Shown: positions 1 to 8,635, counted from the first letter of the stretch. The stretch: 64,000 nucleotides of DNA from AP-15 sp963737145 (GCA_963737145.1 CAVTRO010000004.1:744001-808000), one strand, 5' to 3'. The notes: generated from the letters alone by a model not told the origin. Numbers and translations are program-made.

Positions 1-715
1 CGCAGATGCTGTTCTTCATAAATCAAGGCTATCGCGTTATCGCCCATGACCGCCGCGGCCATGGCCGCTCGACCCAGACCGCCGACGGCCACGATATGGA
101 CCATTATGCCGACGATCTGGCGGCTCTATCGGCGCATCTCGACCTGAAAAACGCGATCCATGTCGGCCACTCCACCGGCGGCGGCGAGGTGGCGCACTAT
201 CTGGCGCGGCATGGCGAAAACCGTGTGGCCAAGGCGGCGCTGATCAGCGCGGTGCCGCCGCTGATGGTCAAGACGGCGAGCAATCCGCAGGGCCTTTCCA
301 AGGATGTGTTTGACGGCTTCCAGGCCCAACTCGCCGCCAACCGTTCGCAATTCTATCGCGATATCGCGGCCGGGCCTTTTTACGGCTACAATCGGCCGGG
401 TGCCAAAGTCTCGGAGGCCGTCATTCAGAATTGGTGGCGCCAGGGCATGATGGGCGGCGCCAAGGCGCATTACGACGGCATTGTGGCCTTTTCCCAAACC
501 GATTTCACCGAAGACCTCAAGAGGAGATCACGGTCCCGGTGCTAGTCATGCATAGCGAAGAACATCAGATCGTGCCCTATGTCGCCTCCGGACCGATGTC
601 CCATGAGCTGCTGAAGAACGGAACTCTGAAAACCTACAAGGGCTTCCCGCACGGCATGCCTACTACGGAAGCGGCCACGATCAATTCCGACCTGTTGGCG
701 TTCATCAAAAGCTAG
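1..715 (+). pseudogene. alpha/beta hydrolase (non-heme chloroperoxidase-like), 5'-partial, frameshifted
   Basis: The reading frame enters from the left edge, so the N-terminus is missing. The fragment carries typical alpha/beta-hydrolase motifs: a DRRGHGRS turn and a GHSTGGGE nucleophile elbow whose serine is the likely nucleophile. A late HGMP motif supplies the catalytic histidine. The protein resembles cofactor-free haloperoxidase/arylesterase-type hydrolases. The frame breaks at about 519-524. Upstream reads ...TEDLK; the correct continuation (EITVPVLVMHSEEHQ) lies in the next frame and runs to the TAG at 713-715. Adding one base after AAG at 519-521 restores a continuous protein, so this is either a one-base deletion in the assembly or a recent mutation. 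Family is confident; substrate is unknown. Confidence 0.8.
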
Positions 716-1000
716 CCACCGCCAGAAATCCGAGGTGCGGCAATCGGAAAGAGAGGTGGAGCCCAGCGCAACCCGCTATCGCTTCCATAGCCGGCACGGC
801 GCGTTACACCCGCCCTACGCTAGCTTGCGGAGGGCGGTCAGCGTATCTTCGAGCTCGGCGTCGCGGCGAGCCTTCAGGACGTGGAAGCAGCGTTGAAGAA
901 CAGTTCGCAGCGGTTTTTGACGCCACACCCGTCTGTCGCCACTGCGCCCTCCTCATGACCCAACGGAGCGAACGGACAACCGGGTTCCGGAGTAATCTGC

Positions 1001-2959
1001 TCAACGAAATCCGGCTTTTTTCAGCCCTTCGAGCATGTGGTCGCGGGCATCTTGCGTGCCGAATTGCGCGGCGAAGGTTCGAGGATCGAAGAACGGCCAT
1101 AGGCGCGCGACAATTGCGCGCTCCCGCTCGGCATCCTGCGGATGTCCGGTCTGCCCGTAGGCGGCCGCCAGCGTCGGATGAGTGAGCATCTGAGTATTGC
1201 GGCCCGGGTTGCGTGAAAGCGCGCGATCGCACGCATCGATCGCCTCGTTGTAGCGGCCGACAAAATAATACGCCATGCACAGCCTGGCCGCGGCAAACCC
1301 GTTGGCGCGGTCGAACCGAAGCGCACCCTCGAGCCATGGTAAACCCTCTGCGGCCCTGCCGGCCCACATTGAGATGGCGCCGCGGTGGGCATAGTTGTCA
1401 ACATCGCTCGGATTGATTTCAAGCGCGCGGTCGAGTTGCCCAAGAGCAAGATCATAACGTTTGCGAAACAGATCGATATCGGCGAGAAGGCGGTACGCGC
1501 GCGTGGTCGCCGGGTCCAGCGCCAATGCCTTGCGCGCGAGCGCTTCCGCCTCCTCGAGCTCCTGCTCGCGGAATTGCGACCACCCCGAGATGACCGCCTC
1601 GTAATGCGAGCCGCCAAGCGCTGCATAGGCGTCGGCGTAGTTGGGATCGAGGTCGATCGCACGCTGAAAGAGTTCGCTCGCCTCGTCGTTGTCGTCGCGT
1701 GTTGCATGGGAAAAGAAATCCCGACCGCGCAGCACATATTCGTATGCTGCCAGGCTGTTCGTCGGCTTTGCCAGGGCGAGCTGCTGCTCGAAGCGGGTGA
1801 GCTTTACGGCAGCCGCGCCGACGACGCGTTTGGCAATATCGTCCTGGACTGAGAAGATGTCGTCGCCCTCGGCATCGTAAGTTTCGGACCAGATCTGGCG
1901 CCCGGTCGCGGCTTCGGTCAACGCGGCAGAGACCCGAATGCGGTTGCCGGCGCGGCGGATGCTGCCGTCGAGCAGATAACGCGCATCCAGAAGCCGCCCG
2001 ATCTCGGCAGGCGCGGCATTCGACCCCTTGAACGGGAAAGTCGCCGATTTTGCAATGACGAGCAGGTTCGAGAAGCGGCCGAGCGCGGTGATGACGTCCT
2101 CGGTTATCCCGTCACTCAAGAAATCCTGGCCGGCATCCCCCGAGAGGTTCTTGAACGGCAGCACCGCGACGGAAAGCCGGTTGGCGAGGCGATGCGGCGC
2201 CGCAAGGCTTGCGACCTCGACCGACTTGGGTGCGGCGCCTAGCCTGAAGAGCTCACGGTCCGCACCTACATGCAGCGCCCACCCGACGACGCCAGCCACC
2301 ACGAGCGCAGTGGCCCCGATGGCCGCCACCAGGGCTCCCCGGCCTCTCCTCGGGCGCGGCGCCACAGCTGCCGTGCCGACCGCATAGGCGCGGACCGGCT
2401 CGGCGATATTCTTGACGCGATGGGTGCCGATTGGCCGGTAGGCGAGATCGAGCTTGTTCCGGACGTGATCGTATACCGTCTGCGAAACGCATACGGTGCC
2501 GGGCTGGGCGAGAGCCTCGAGGCGGGCCGCGATATTGACGCCGTCGCCGAAAATGTCGTCGCCGTCGACGATGACGTCTCCGAGATTAACGCCGATCCGG
2601 AGCTCGAGCCGGCGCTCGGGCGGGATCGGGTCGTTGATGGCGCGCACTGCTCTTTGCATTTCGAGCGCGCAGGTCAATGCGTCGACGACACTGGAGAAAT
2701 CCGCCAGCAGGCTGTCCCCGGCGGTGCCGACAATACGCCCGCCATACGCCGTGATCAGCGGGTCGACCGCGCGGCGCAGCTCACCTAAAGCCCGATGCGT
2801 ACCCGCCTCGTCTTCGCCCATTAGGCGGCTGAAGCCGACGACATCCGCATGCAAAATGGCGGCAAGCTTCCGTCTCCGCGACGCGGATTCGCCCGGAGTA
2901 GGAGGCGAATTATCGAGCAGGACGCCCATCGCGGATGCGTTTGACCTCGCCGCAGACAA
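1001..2959 (-). CDS. class III adenylate/guanylate cyclase with TolB-like and TPR regions
   Basis: This 652-residue protein likely makes cyclic AMP and also has a protein-interaction tail. The cyclase domain spans about residues 29-200: ADVVGFSRLM carries the first metal-binding aspartate (about D39), TAGDSLLADF the second. GVNIAARLE supplies the Asn and Arg used in transition-state stabilisation. A single membrane segment (ALVAAIGATALVVAGVVGWAL) follows near residue 215. Next comes a FlgO/TolB-like stretch (VAVLPFKNLSGD...) and then several TPRs to the end. This layout is common in Bradyrhizobium-like alphaproteobacteria. The start could be residue 1 or the Met at residue 11 (2929). It is divergent from the YHS-RidA gene. 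Signal and partner are unknown. Confidence 0.85.
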   Translation of the reverse strand: MSAARSNASAMGVLLDNSPPTPGESASRRRKLAAILHADVVGFSRLMGEDEAGTHRALGELRRAVDPLITAYGGRIVGTAGDSLLADFSSVVDALTCALEMQRAVRAINDPIPPERRLELRIGVNLGDVIVDGDDIFGDGVNIAARLEALAQPGTVCVSQTVYDHVRNKLDLAYRPIGTHRVKNIAEPVRAYAVGTAAVAPRPRRGRGALVAAIGATALVVAGVVGWALHVGADRELFRLGAAPKSVEVASLAAPHRLANRLSVAVLPFKNLSGDAGQDFLSDGITEDVITALGRFSNLLVIAKSATFPFKGSNAAPAEIGRLLDARYLLDGSIRRAGNRIRVSAALTEAATGRQIWSETYDAEGDDIFSVQDDIAKRVVGAAAVKLTRFEQQLALAKPTNSLAAYEYVLRGRDFFSHATRDDNDEASELFQRAIDLDPNYADAYAALGGSHYEAVISGWSQFREQELEEAEALARKALALDPATTRAYRLLADIDLFRKRYDLALGQLDRALEINPSDVDNYAHRGAISMWAGRAAEGLPWLEGALRFDRANGFAAARLCMAYYFVGRYNEAIDACDRALSRNPGRNTQMLTHPTLAAAYGQTGHPQDAERERAIVARLWPFFDPRTFAAQFGTQDARDHMLEGLKKAGFR

Positions 2960-3035
2960 CCGGCATTATAGTAAACTCAGCAGGCGCTTGCCATGGAAAG
3001 AACTGGGCGCAAACTTTGCCACAGGGAGGAAGGCC

Positions 3036-3872
3036 ATGCGGAGGAGTTCCTTTGGATTAAGCGCGACGGTCCTCAGCATTTTGCTGACGGCGCCTCTCGG
3101 CTACAGTGCTCGCGGCGACGAAGCCAGGCTCTCGATCAGCGGCTATGACCCGGTGGCTTATTTCACCGACGGCAAACCCATCCAGGGCAAAGCTGAAATC
3201 GAGTATTTGTGGCACAAATTGCGTTGGCGCTTTGCCAATGACGAGCACCGCCAGTCTTTCGCCAAGGATCCGGACCATTACGCTCCGCAATATGACGGCT
3301 ACTGCGCGATGGGCGTGTCAAACGACGATGCCGCTCACAAAGACACTGTCGATCCCGAGGCTTGGGCCATCGTCGACGGCAAGCTCTATTTGGTGCACAA
3401 CCAGTATTGGCTGGGGGTATGGCGGGAACACTCCGACGAATACATCAAGCGAGCCAATGCCAGCTGGCAAGCCCTTGCGGACCGGGCAGAACCTGCCGTC
3501 GTAGGGCCTCCCTGCCCCGCTTCCCCGCCGACCACCAAGGTTGCACTACGAGATGGCGGGCATTGGGTCGTTGTCGGCGGGCAGGTCGCCCGGGACGAAG
3601 CCGGCAGTGTCGTCGGCAAAGGCAATCTGCAGCAGCAGATCGAGCAGGTCGGCAAGAATGTCGCCGCGTGCCTCGAAGCCGGAGGTGCGACGGTCAAGGA
3701 CATCGGCTTTACGGTCAGCTACGTTAAACAGCCCACTGAGTTCGACAAATATACGGAACTGCGCCAGCGTTACTTCGGCCCGCCTTCACCGGAAAGCGCG
3801 GTTGTCCCGATGGCACAATCGATCAACCCCGATCTGCTAGTGCAAGTCGAGGCCTTCGCCAAGACCCAATAG
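3036..3872 (+). CDS. exported YHS domain - RidA-like fusion protein
   Basis: The start at 3036 is set by a strong ribosome binding site (AGGGAGGAAGG, about 3023-3033). The 278-residue product opens with a signal peptide (MRRSSFGLSATVLSILLTAP). Residues of about 30-155 form a YHS-type domain, with GYDPVAYF, a WHKLRWRFAN block and YDGYCAMGV; relatives are stand-alone periplasmic proteins of unknown role, some linked to metals. Residues of about 165-278 match the RidA/YjgF/UK114 fold (GQVARDEAG, QVGKNVAACLEAGG, RYFGPPSPESAVV...VQVEAFAKTQ). Canonical RidA has a P-A-R motif whose Arg binds the imine substrate. Here that position reads P-E-S, so classical enamine deaminase activity is doubtful. Both domains lie in one uninterrupted frame, so the fusion is not an assembly join between frames. 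Confidence 0.8.
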   Translation: MRRSSFGLSATVLSILLTAPLGYSARGDEARLSISGYDPVAYFTDGKPIQGKAEIEYLWHKLRWRFANDEHRQSFAKDPDHYAPQYDGYCAMGVSNDDAAHKDTVDPEAWAIVDGKLYLVHNQYWLGVWREHSDEYIKRANASWQALADRAEPAVVGPPCPASPPTTKVALRDGGHWVVVGGQVARDEAGSVVGKGNLQQQIEQVGKNVAACLEAGGATVKDIGFTVSYVKQPTEFDKYTELRQRYFGPPSPESAVVPMAQSINPDLLVQVEAFAKTQ

Positions 3873-3907
3873 CCTGACTGAAACGGACGGCGGGATTTGT
3901 TCGCCTG

Positions 3908-5287
3908 CTAAATCTCGCCTTCCTGCTTCAGCATGCGGACGGCGTTGCGCAGCTCCTTCACTGTGTCTTCGAGTTCGGCCTCGCCGTGCGTTGCCGAGGT
4001 AACACCGCCGGGGCTACCGCTGAAGTCAACTCCGCCGGTCATCATCGCCAGCCGGAATTTGTGCACGACCGCGGCTTGACGCTTATCGAAGAAGGCCTCT
4101 GCCGGCACTGTCTTCGGGTCGAAACGGGTCGGGACGATGGCGCTGCGATCGGGGTTGGTGAAGATGTGGAAGTTGGAAAACATGCCGTACGCAGCCCACG
4201 GCACGTGCTCTTCCTCGAACACCTCGTTGATCCGCCGCCGCATCTCGTCGGCGTAGCGGTTGGCGCGAGCGCAGGCATCGGTCGTGCCGACGACCTCCAA
4301 CGCGGCGACGCCGGCCGCGGCCGAGAGCGGGTTGGCGTTGAACGTGCCCTGATGCGTAATCTTCTCGCGGTCGGCCGCCTTCGTAACCTGGAAGTCGAGC
4401 AGATCGAGAATGTCCTTGCGGCCGGCGATCGCGCCGCCCGGCAACCCGCCGGCGAGGATCTTCGCCAATGTCGTCAGATCGGGCCGGATGCCGTATTCGC
4501 CCTGTGCGCCGCCCGGCGAAACGCGGAATCCGGTGACGACCTCGTCGAAGATCAGCAGCACGCCGTGCTGCCGGGTCAGCTCGCGCAATTCGGTCAAAAA
4601 TTTGGGGTCGATCGGGAATTGCGCACCGTGGGCGCCGGTCGGCTCGAGGATCGCCGCCGCGACATCGTCGTTCTCGGCCAGCAGGCGGGCGAGCCCCTCG
4701 GGGTCGTTCTGCTCGGCCAGTAAGAGGCCGCCGGCGACCCCCGACAGGACGCCCGGGGTCGGGGTGCCATCGAAATGGCTCGCATAGCCCGAGGTCATGT
4801 GGTCGTGCCAGCCGTGAAAGTGGTGCTTGAAGCGGATCAGCTTGGACTTGCCGGTGAAGGCGCGGGCGAGCCGCACCGCCATCAGGGTGGCCTCGGTGCC
4901 CGACGACGTAAAACGCACACGCTCGGCCGACGGAACGAGCTTCATGACCCACTCGGCCCACGCGATCTCAGTCTCGTGCGAGGCGCCGAAATGGGTGCCG
5001 CGCTCGATCTGCTGTTGAACCGCTTCGACAACTTTCGGATGGCAGTGGCCGAGCAGGAGCGCACCGTGGCCCCCGAAATAGTCGACGTAGCAATTGCCGT
5101 CGACATCCCATTTACGCGGCCCGTTCGCCCGCGTGATGTAAAGCCCGTAGGGCTCGATGTAGCGCGAATCATGAGTGACGCCGCTGGGGAACAGCCGGCT
5201 CGCCTTCTCGGAGGCGGCTGCCGAACCCGGGGTCGCAGCGCGATAAGCGGCGATGATCGGCGAATTCGTCGTCAGCGTGTCGGGCAT
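3908..5287 (-). CDS. class III PLP aminotransferase / glutamate-1-semialdehyde 2,1-aminomutase-like
   Basis: A 459-residue fold-type I PLP enzyme. The N-terminal region has SRLFPSGVTHDSRY and DGNCYVDYFGGHGALLLGHCHPKV, typical of the GSA-aminomutase/omega-aminotransferase group. SSGTEATLMAVRLARAFTGK is the cofactor phosphate cup and IFDEVVTGFR holds the pyridine-binding Asp. The Schiff-base Lys lies in TTLAKILAGGLPGGAIAGR, followed by HQGTFNANPLSAAAG. I use the ATG at 5287 (MPDTLTTNS), which follows a GGAG 7 nt upstream; the open frame continues further but without family similarity. It is probably not the dedicated haem-pathway HemL, because a long run of similar enzymes acts on other amino acids. 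Substrate unknown; no operon partner. Confidence 0.8.
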   Translation of the reverse strand: MPDTLTTNSPIIAAYRAATPGSAAASEKASRLFPSGVTHDSRYIEPYGLYITRANGPRKWDVDGNCYVDYFGGHGALLLGHCHPKVVEAVQQQIERGTHFGASHETEIAWAEWVMKLVPSAERVRFTSSGTEATLMAVRLARAFTGKSKLIRFKHHFHGWHDHMTSGYASHFDGTPTPGVLSGVAGGLLLAEQNDPEGLARLLAENDDVAAAILEPTGAHGAQFPIDPKFLTELRELTRQHGVLLIFDEVVTGFRVSPGGAQGEYGIRPDLTTLAKILAGGLPGGAIAGRKDILDLLDFQVTKAADREKITHQGTFNANPLSAAAGVAALEVVGTTDACARANRYADEMRRRINEVFEEEHVPWAAYGMFSNFHIFTNPDRSAIVPTRFDPKTVPAEAFFDKRQAAVVHKFRLAMMTGGVDFSGSPGGVTSATHGEAELEDTVKELRNAVRMLKQEGEI

Positions 5288-5345
5288 GGCGGTAACTCCG
5301 CGATCGAAAGAGGCTTTGACGATGTTAGGCCCAACACCCCCCTTA

Positions 5346-5381
5346 GCCAATGAGAAAGGCCTGGCGCCAATGAGAAAGGCC
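5346..5381. repeat. tandem 16-bp direct repeat
   Basis: The 16-mer GCCAATGAGAAAGGCC occurs at 5346-5361 and again at 5366-5381, separated by TGGC. The second copy forms part of the left arm of the adjacent hairpin terminator. It may be a duplication of the terminator stem. Confidence 0.8.
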
Positions 5382-5406
5382 GCCCCGAGAGGCGGCCTTT
5401 CCGTTT
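5374..5406. terminator. bidirectional intrinsic terminator hairpin
   Basis: Arms 5374-5384 (GAAAGGCCGCC) and 5391-5401 (GGCGGCCTTTC) are perfect 11-bp complements around a 6-nt loop. CGTTTT follows on the + strand. On the minus strand the hairpin lies about 49 nt past the stop of the 23-codon minigene and would end that transcript; the pairing AAAGG...CCTTT is usual in bidirectional terminators. Confidence 0.7.
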
Positions 5407-5449
5407 TAATCAATAACCGGCGGCCAATCACGGCCGCGAGCCGTCGCCC

Positions 5450-5521
5450 TCAGGCGAGGACCTCCAGCTGAGTGGGGATCCTGGTCACGGCAGCGGATGA
5501 CCGCGGTTTAGGGATAGACAC
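5450..5521 (-). CDS. 23-codon minigene with GTG start
   Basis: On the minus strand a GTG at 5521-5519 opens a 23-codon frame (VSIPKPRSSAAVTRIPTQLE then VLA, first residue Met if initiated) ending in TGA at 5452-5450. It is too short for standard gene finding. Support comes from its surroundings: a 14-nt perfect Shine-Dalgarno at ideal spacing just upstream and a strong hairpin terminator 49 nt downstream, making a self-contained unit of about 165 nt. The peptide is basic at its N-terminus with no hydrophobic segment. I do not recognise it. It could be a real microprotein, a ribosome-binding decoy transcript, or a leader peptide. The next minus-strand gene (PLP enzyme) lies beyond the terminator. 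Confidence 0.45.
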   Translation of the reverse strand: MSIPKPRSSAAVTRIPTQLEVLA

Positions 5522-5522
5522 A

Positions 5523-5536
5523 GGATCACCTCCTTT
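5523..5536 (-). promoter_or_regulatory. full-length Shine-Dalgarno (exact complement of the 16S 3' end)
   Basis: The minus strand reads AAAGGAGGTGATCC, 14 consecutive bases complementary to the conserved 16S rRNA 3' tail GGATCACCTCCTTT, which is what the plus strand spells here. The AGGAGG core sits 7 nt before the GTG start. Ordinary genes in this window have 4-7 matching bases. Confidence 0.75.
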
Positions 5537-5677
5537 CAGTTGTTGCGACAATGGGCCGTAACGTAAGGAAAACGTCGCCATCTCACAAGCGGTCTTATGC
5601 TGAATTGCAGCGTTCGCGGCGCGCCGCTTTCGGAGTAATCTTGGAAAAGCTCAGCATTTCCGCCAAAAGGAGTGACA

Positions 5678-6847
5678 ATGCGCCGCAGCGAAGATCGGAT
5701 TCTGACCACGCATACCGGCAGCCTGCCGCGCCCGTCCGAGCTGACGCGCTTATATGTGCGCCGCGCGCGGGGGGAATCGGTTGATCCCACCGAGCTCGAC
5801 AGACTGGGCCGCGAGGCCTTGCACTGGGTCGTGCGCAAGCAAGCCGAGGCCGGGATCGACATCGGCAACAACGGTGAACAGCAGCGCGAGGGATTTTTTC
5901 TCCATATCCGGCACCGGATGAGCGGGTTTGGCGGATCGTGGCAGCGCCGGACGCGGGCCGATGCGCTGCGCTATCCGGTCTTCAAGAGAATGATGGAGCA
6001 GCAGCTCGCCGCCAGGGAGGCGGTCAGCAACATGGGGCCGCCAAAGGCGATGGGCGAGGTCCGCTATCTCGGGACTGCCGCGATCGACGCCGAATGTACG
6101 GACTTCCGGACGGCCCTCGACGAGACGGACACGCATTTGGTCGAGCCGTTTGTGACTGCGCCATCGCCGGGGATCATCGCCGGAGCGATGAAAAACGAGC
6201 ATTACGATACCGAGGAGGCCTACCTCGACGCGCTCGGGGCGGCGCTCAAACCGGAGTACGAGGCGGTCGTCGGCCACGGATTCCTGCTGCAGCTCGATTG
6301 CCCCGATCTGGCGCTCGAGCGCCACCTCTCTTACCAGGACCGCCCGCTCGGCGATTTCCTCGGCTTTGTCGAGCGCGTTGTCGCGGCGATCAACAAGGCG
6401 CTGGCCAACATCCCGCGCGACCGAGTGCGGCTGCATGTCTGCTGGGGCAATTACGAAGGCCCCCACGATTGCGACGTGCCCTTGGCCGACATATTGCCGG
6501 TCATCGAACAAGCCAACGTCGGCGCGTTCTTCTTCCCCTTCGCCAACCCGCGGCACGCCCACGAATACCGCGTTTTCGAGAAATTGCCGCTCGCCGACGA
6601 CCAAATCATCATCGGCGGGGTTATCGACAGCCTGACCAATTTCGTCGAGCACCCCGAAGCCGTCGCCGATCGGCTGGAACGCATCGCGGCGGCGGTCGGC
6701 GACCCGCACCGCGTCATCGCCGGCACCGATTGCGGCTTCGACACGTCGGCGGGAATGGGCCGCGTCGCCGAGGACGTCGTCTGGGCCAAGCTCAAATCGC
6801 TCGCCGAAGGGGCGCAGATCGCCTCGCGACGGCTGGGAATGCATTGA
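5678..6847 (+). CDS. MetE C-terminal-like (cobalamin-independent methionine synthase family) protein
   Basis: This 389-residue protein belongs to the UROD/MetE-like superfamily. Family marks are RILTTHTGSLPRP at the N-terminus, VRKQAEAGIDIGNNGEQ, LQLDCPDLAL and VRLHVCWGNYEGPHDCD (the HVCxGN zinc/thiol region). IAGTDCGFDTSAGMGRV provides the second Cys. These His/Cys residues match zinc ligands of MetE-type methyltransferases. It is about half the length of full MetE and lacks the N-terminal half, as in many alphaproteobacterial paralogues that act in methyl transfer or C-S cleavage pathways rather than methionine synthesis. AAGGAG 5 nt upstream fixes the ATG at 5678 rather than the GTG at 5672. 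The SDR gene starts 4 nt after the stop, so the two are co-transcribed. Confidence 0.8.
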   Translation: MRRSEDRILTTHTGSLPRPSELTRLYVRRARGESVDPTELDRLGREALHWVVRKQAEAGIDIGNNGEQQREGFFLHIRHRMSGFGGSWQRRTRADALRYPVFKRMMEQQLAAREAVSNMGPPKAMGEVRYLGTAAIDAECTDFRTALDETDTHLVEPFVTAPSPGIIAGAMKNEHYDTEEAYLDALGAALKPEYEAVVGHGFLLQLDCPDLALERHLSYQDRPLGDFLGFVERVVAAINKALANIPRDRVRLHVCWGNYEGPHDCDVPLADILPVIEQANVGAFFFPFANPRHAHEYRVFEKLPLADDQIIIGGVIDSLTNFVEHPEAVADRLERIAAAVGDPHRVIAGTDCGFDTSAGMGRVAEDVVWAKLKSLAEGAQIASRRLGMH

Positions 6848-6851
6848 GATT

Positions 6852-7607
6852 ATGTACGCGCTGAATGGGCGCGTCGGGCTGGTCACCGGCGCGGGCGGCG
6901 GCATCGGATGCGCAATCGCGCGGCGCCTGACGCGCGAGGGTGTGGCGATCGCCGTGCTCGACCGCGATAGCGCAGCCGCTGAGGCCATTGCGGCGGAACT
7001 GGGCGGTCTCGCCGTGACGGCCGATGTGACCTCCGAAGACGAGGTCGGCCGTGCGGTCGAGGCCGTCCTGGCGCGTTTCGGGCAAATCGATCTGCTGGTC
7101 AACAATGCCGGAGTGGCCTGGATGGGCCCGGCATTGGAGATGCCGGTCCAGGCATTGCAGGTGATGCTCCGGGTCAATGTCGAAGGCGTTTTTATTGTAA
7201 GCCGTGCCGTACTGCCGCACATGATCGCGCGCCGCTCGGGCTCGATCGTCAATCTCGCCTCGTGGGCGGGCAAGACCGGCAACGCCTATTTCGCGGGCTA
7301 TAGCGCCAGCAAATTCGCGGTGGTCGGCTTGACGCAGGGTTTGGCGCGCGAGATGGCGCCGCACGGCATCCGGGTCAATGCGATCTGCCCCGGGATCGTC
7401 GTCGACACTGCGATGCGCACCGCCATCGAGGCGCAGCAGCGCCAATACGGCCTTCCCGCAACCGAGGAGCGGGAAAAGTCGATCCCGATCGGCCGCGTCT
7501 CAGTGCCCGATGACGTGGCGCGGGTCGCGGCCTTTCTCGCCTCGGAGGAATCGTCCTACATGACTGGCGAGTCGATCAACCTCTCCGGCGGCCTGTTGAT
7601 GGATTGA
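6852..7607 (+). CDS. short-chain dehydrogenase/reductase
   Basis: A 251-residue classical SDR that uses NAD(P)(H) to oxidise or reduce an alcohol/ketone. The Rossmann glycine motif is TGAGGGIG near residue 13, then LVNNAGVAW and the catalytic Ser-Tyr-Lys (NLASWAGK, then YSASKFA). The C-terminus has YMTGESINLSGG. It sits 4 nt after the MetE-like gene, with translational coupling implied because no strong SD is visible. Substrate is unknown; the pairing suggests both act on one small molecule. Confidence 0.85.
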   Translation: MYALNGRVGLVTGAGGGIGCAIARRLTREGVAIAVLDRDSAAAEAIAAELGGLAVTADVTSEDEVGRAVEAVLARFGQIDLLVNNAGVAWMGPALEMPVQALQVMLRVNVEGVFIVSRAVLPHMIARRSGSIVNLASWAGKTGNAYFAGYSASKFAVVGLTQGLAREMAPHGIRVNAICPGIVVDTAMRTAIEAQQRQYGLPATEEREKSIPIGRVSVPDDVARVAAFLASEESSYMTGESINLSGGLLMD

Positions 7608-7629
7608 GGCGGAAACCGATGAGCGCGGG

Positions 7630-8103
7630 ATGACCAAAGTTAGCGAGCTGTACGACCGGGATTTCTTCCTCTGGACCCAAGAGCAGGCGACGGCTCTGCG
7701 CCGTGCCAAAGGTTCGAACCTGCCACTCGATTGGGAGAACCTGGCGGAGGAGATCGAGAGCTTGGGAAAATCCGACCGGCGGCAGCTGACCTCGCAGATA
7801 CGGCGGATTCTTCGCCACCTGCTCAAGCTAGAAGCTTCACCGGCGGCGCGACCGCGCGCCGGATGGCGATCGACTATCATTGATGCGCGGTCGCAGATCG
7901 AGGAGGTGCTGAGCGATAGCCCCAGTCTTCGCCGTGAGGTCGATCGCTTAGTTAAGGACCAACTGGCCGCGGCCGCAGAACTAGCTTTCTCTGATCTCGG
8001 CCAGCACGGCGAACAGTCTGACCTGGTTCGTGCGCGCCTCCAGAAAGGCGGCTTCCCAGCCGAGCAGGTGATCGGCGATTGGTTTCCCGAGACACCGAGC
8101 TGA
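7630..8103 (+). CDS. DUF29 domain-containing protein
   Basis: A 157-residue protein matching the DUF29 family throughout: LYDRDFFLWTQEQATALR, DWENLAEEIESLGKSD, a helical RRILRHLLKLE block, and a C-terminal FPAEQVIGDWFPETP. DUF29 proteins are all-helical and found widely in cyanobacteria and alphaproteobacteria; their function is not established. The gene starts 23 nt after the SDR stop on the same strand and may be co-transcribed. It converges on the minus-strand membrane protein, with 7 nt between their stops. Confidence 0.8.
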   Translation: MTKVSELYDRDFFLWTQEQATALRRAKGSNLPLDWENLAEEIESLGKSDRRQLTSQIRRILRHLLKLEASPAARPRAGWRSTIIDARSQIEEVLSDSPSLRREVDRLVKDQLAAAAELAFSDLGQHGEQSDLVRARLQKGGFPAEQVIGDWFPETPS

Positions 8104-8110
8104 ACCTGCT

Positions 8111-8635
8111 TTAGCCGTTGCGTTCGGCGGAACCGGGCGGGCGACCATGGATGTGCACGTGACGTCCGCCTGCTTCTTCGAGAATGCGCGTCGCCGTCAG
8201 CTCGCGATCGGGATCTTCGCAGCGTACCCATAGGAGCGCCGCGCCGGCTTGGAGCGCCGCCTTGAAATCCTCACTGTGCCTGGGCGCGGTGTAATCATCA
8301 AAGAGCTCCTTTAGTGCCGCGCCGCCGAGCCCAGCGCCAACGATTGCGGCGATCGTGACGGCCATCGGCCCGCCGGACAGCACGACGATCCCGGCCACGG
8401 TCAAAGGCGCGATGTATTTGATCTCGTCGGCAAGACCGGCCGGCAGCAATTTCGGCTCGCGCGCGGGCGGCTCGCCGGCGGCGGCCAGCGAATCGTGGGA
8501 GGCCAATACAGAAAGATCGGCCGCGTCGAACCCGGCGGCGAGCAGGTTCGCAACGGCGCGGTGGAAGTGCTCGCGGTCGGGAAACGAGGCGACCGCCTCG
8601 CGGATGACCGGGAAAGACGGCGAACTCTCGGCCAT
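8111..8635 (-). CDS. hypothetical protein with central glycine-rich hydrophobic segment
   Basis: A 174-residue protein. An N-terminal fold resembles the beta-alpha-beta permuted unit of general-stress/DUF1269-like proteins (FPDREHFHRAVANLLAAGFDAADLSVLAS). A hydrophobic Gly-rich stretch follows (TVAGIVVLSGGPMAVTIAAI), which could insert in a membrane. The C-terminal domain contains LLWVRCEDPDRELTATRILEEAGG. I choose the ATG at 8635 because GAGAGGA lies just upstream and because similarity-like sequence begins there. It diverges from mutS by 74 nt. It resembles a stress-type membrane-associated protein, but I cannot assign a function. Confidence 0.6.
   Translation of the reverse strand: MAESSPSFPVIREAVASFPDREHFHRAVANLLAAGFDAADLSVLASHDSLAAAGEPPAREPKLLPAGLADEIKYIAPLTVAGIVVLSGGPMAVTIAAIVGAGLGGAALKELFDDYTAPRHSEDFKAALQAGAALLWVRCEDPDRELTATRILEEAGGRHVHIHGRPPGSAERNG

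Noticed and set aside
804..1367. Minus-strand open frame of 187 codons under the cyclase gene
   Set aside because: It is an out-of-frame shadow of the cyclase-TPR gene. A small tail (CFHVLKARRDAELEDTLTAL) in another frame ends at 815, but it has no start codon or SD.
5253..5471. Plus-strand frame over the minigene and terminator
   Set aside because: Mostly antisense to the PLP gene; no SD and no recognisable sequence.
5522..5550. Plus-strand GGATCACCTCCTTT looking like a 16S rRNA 3' end
   Set aside because: Only 14 bases match and no other 16S sequence precedes it. The match is explained by a full-length Shine-Dalgarno on the other strand.
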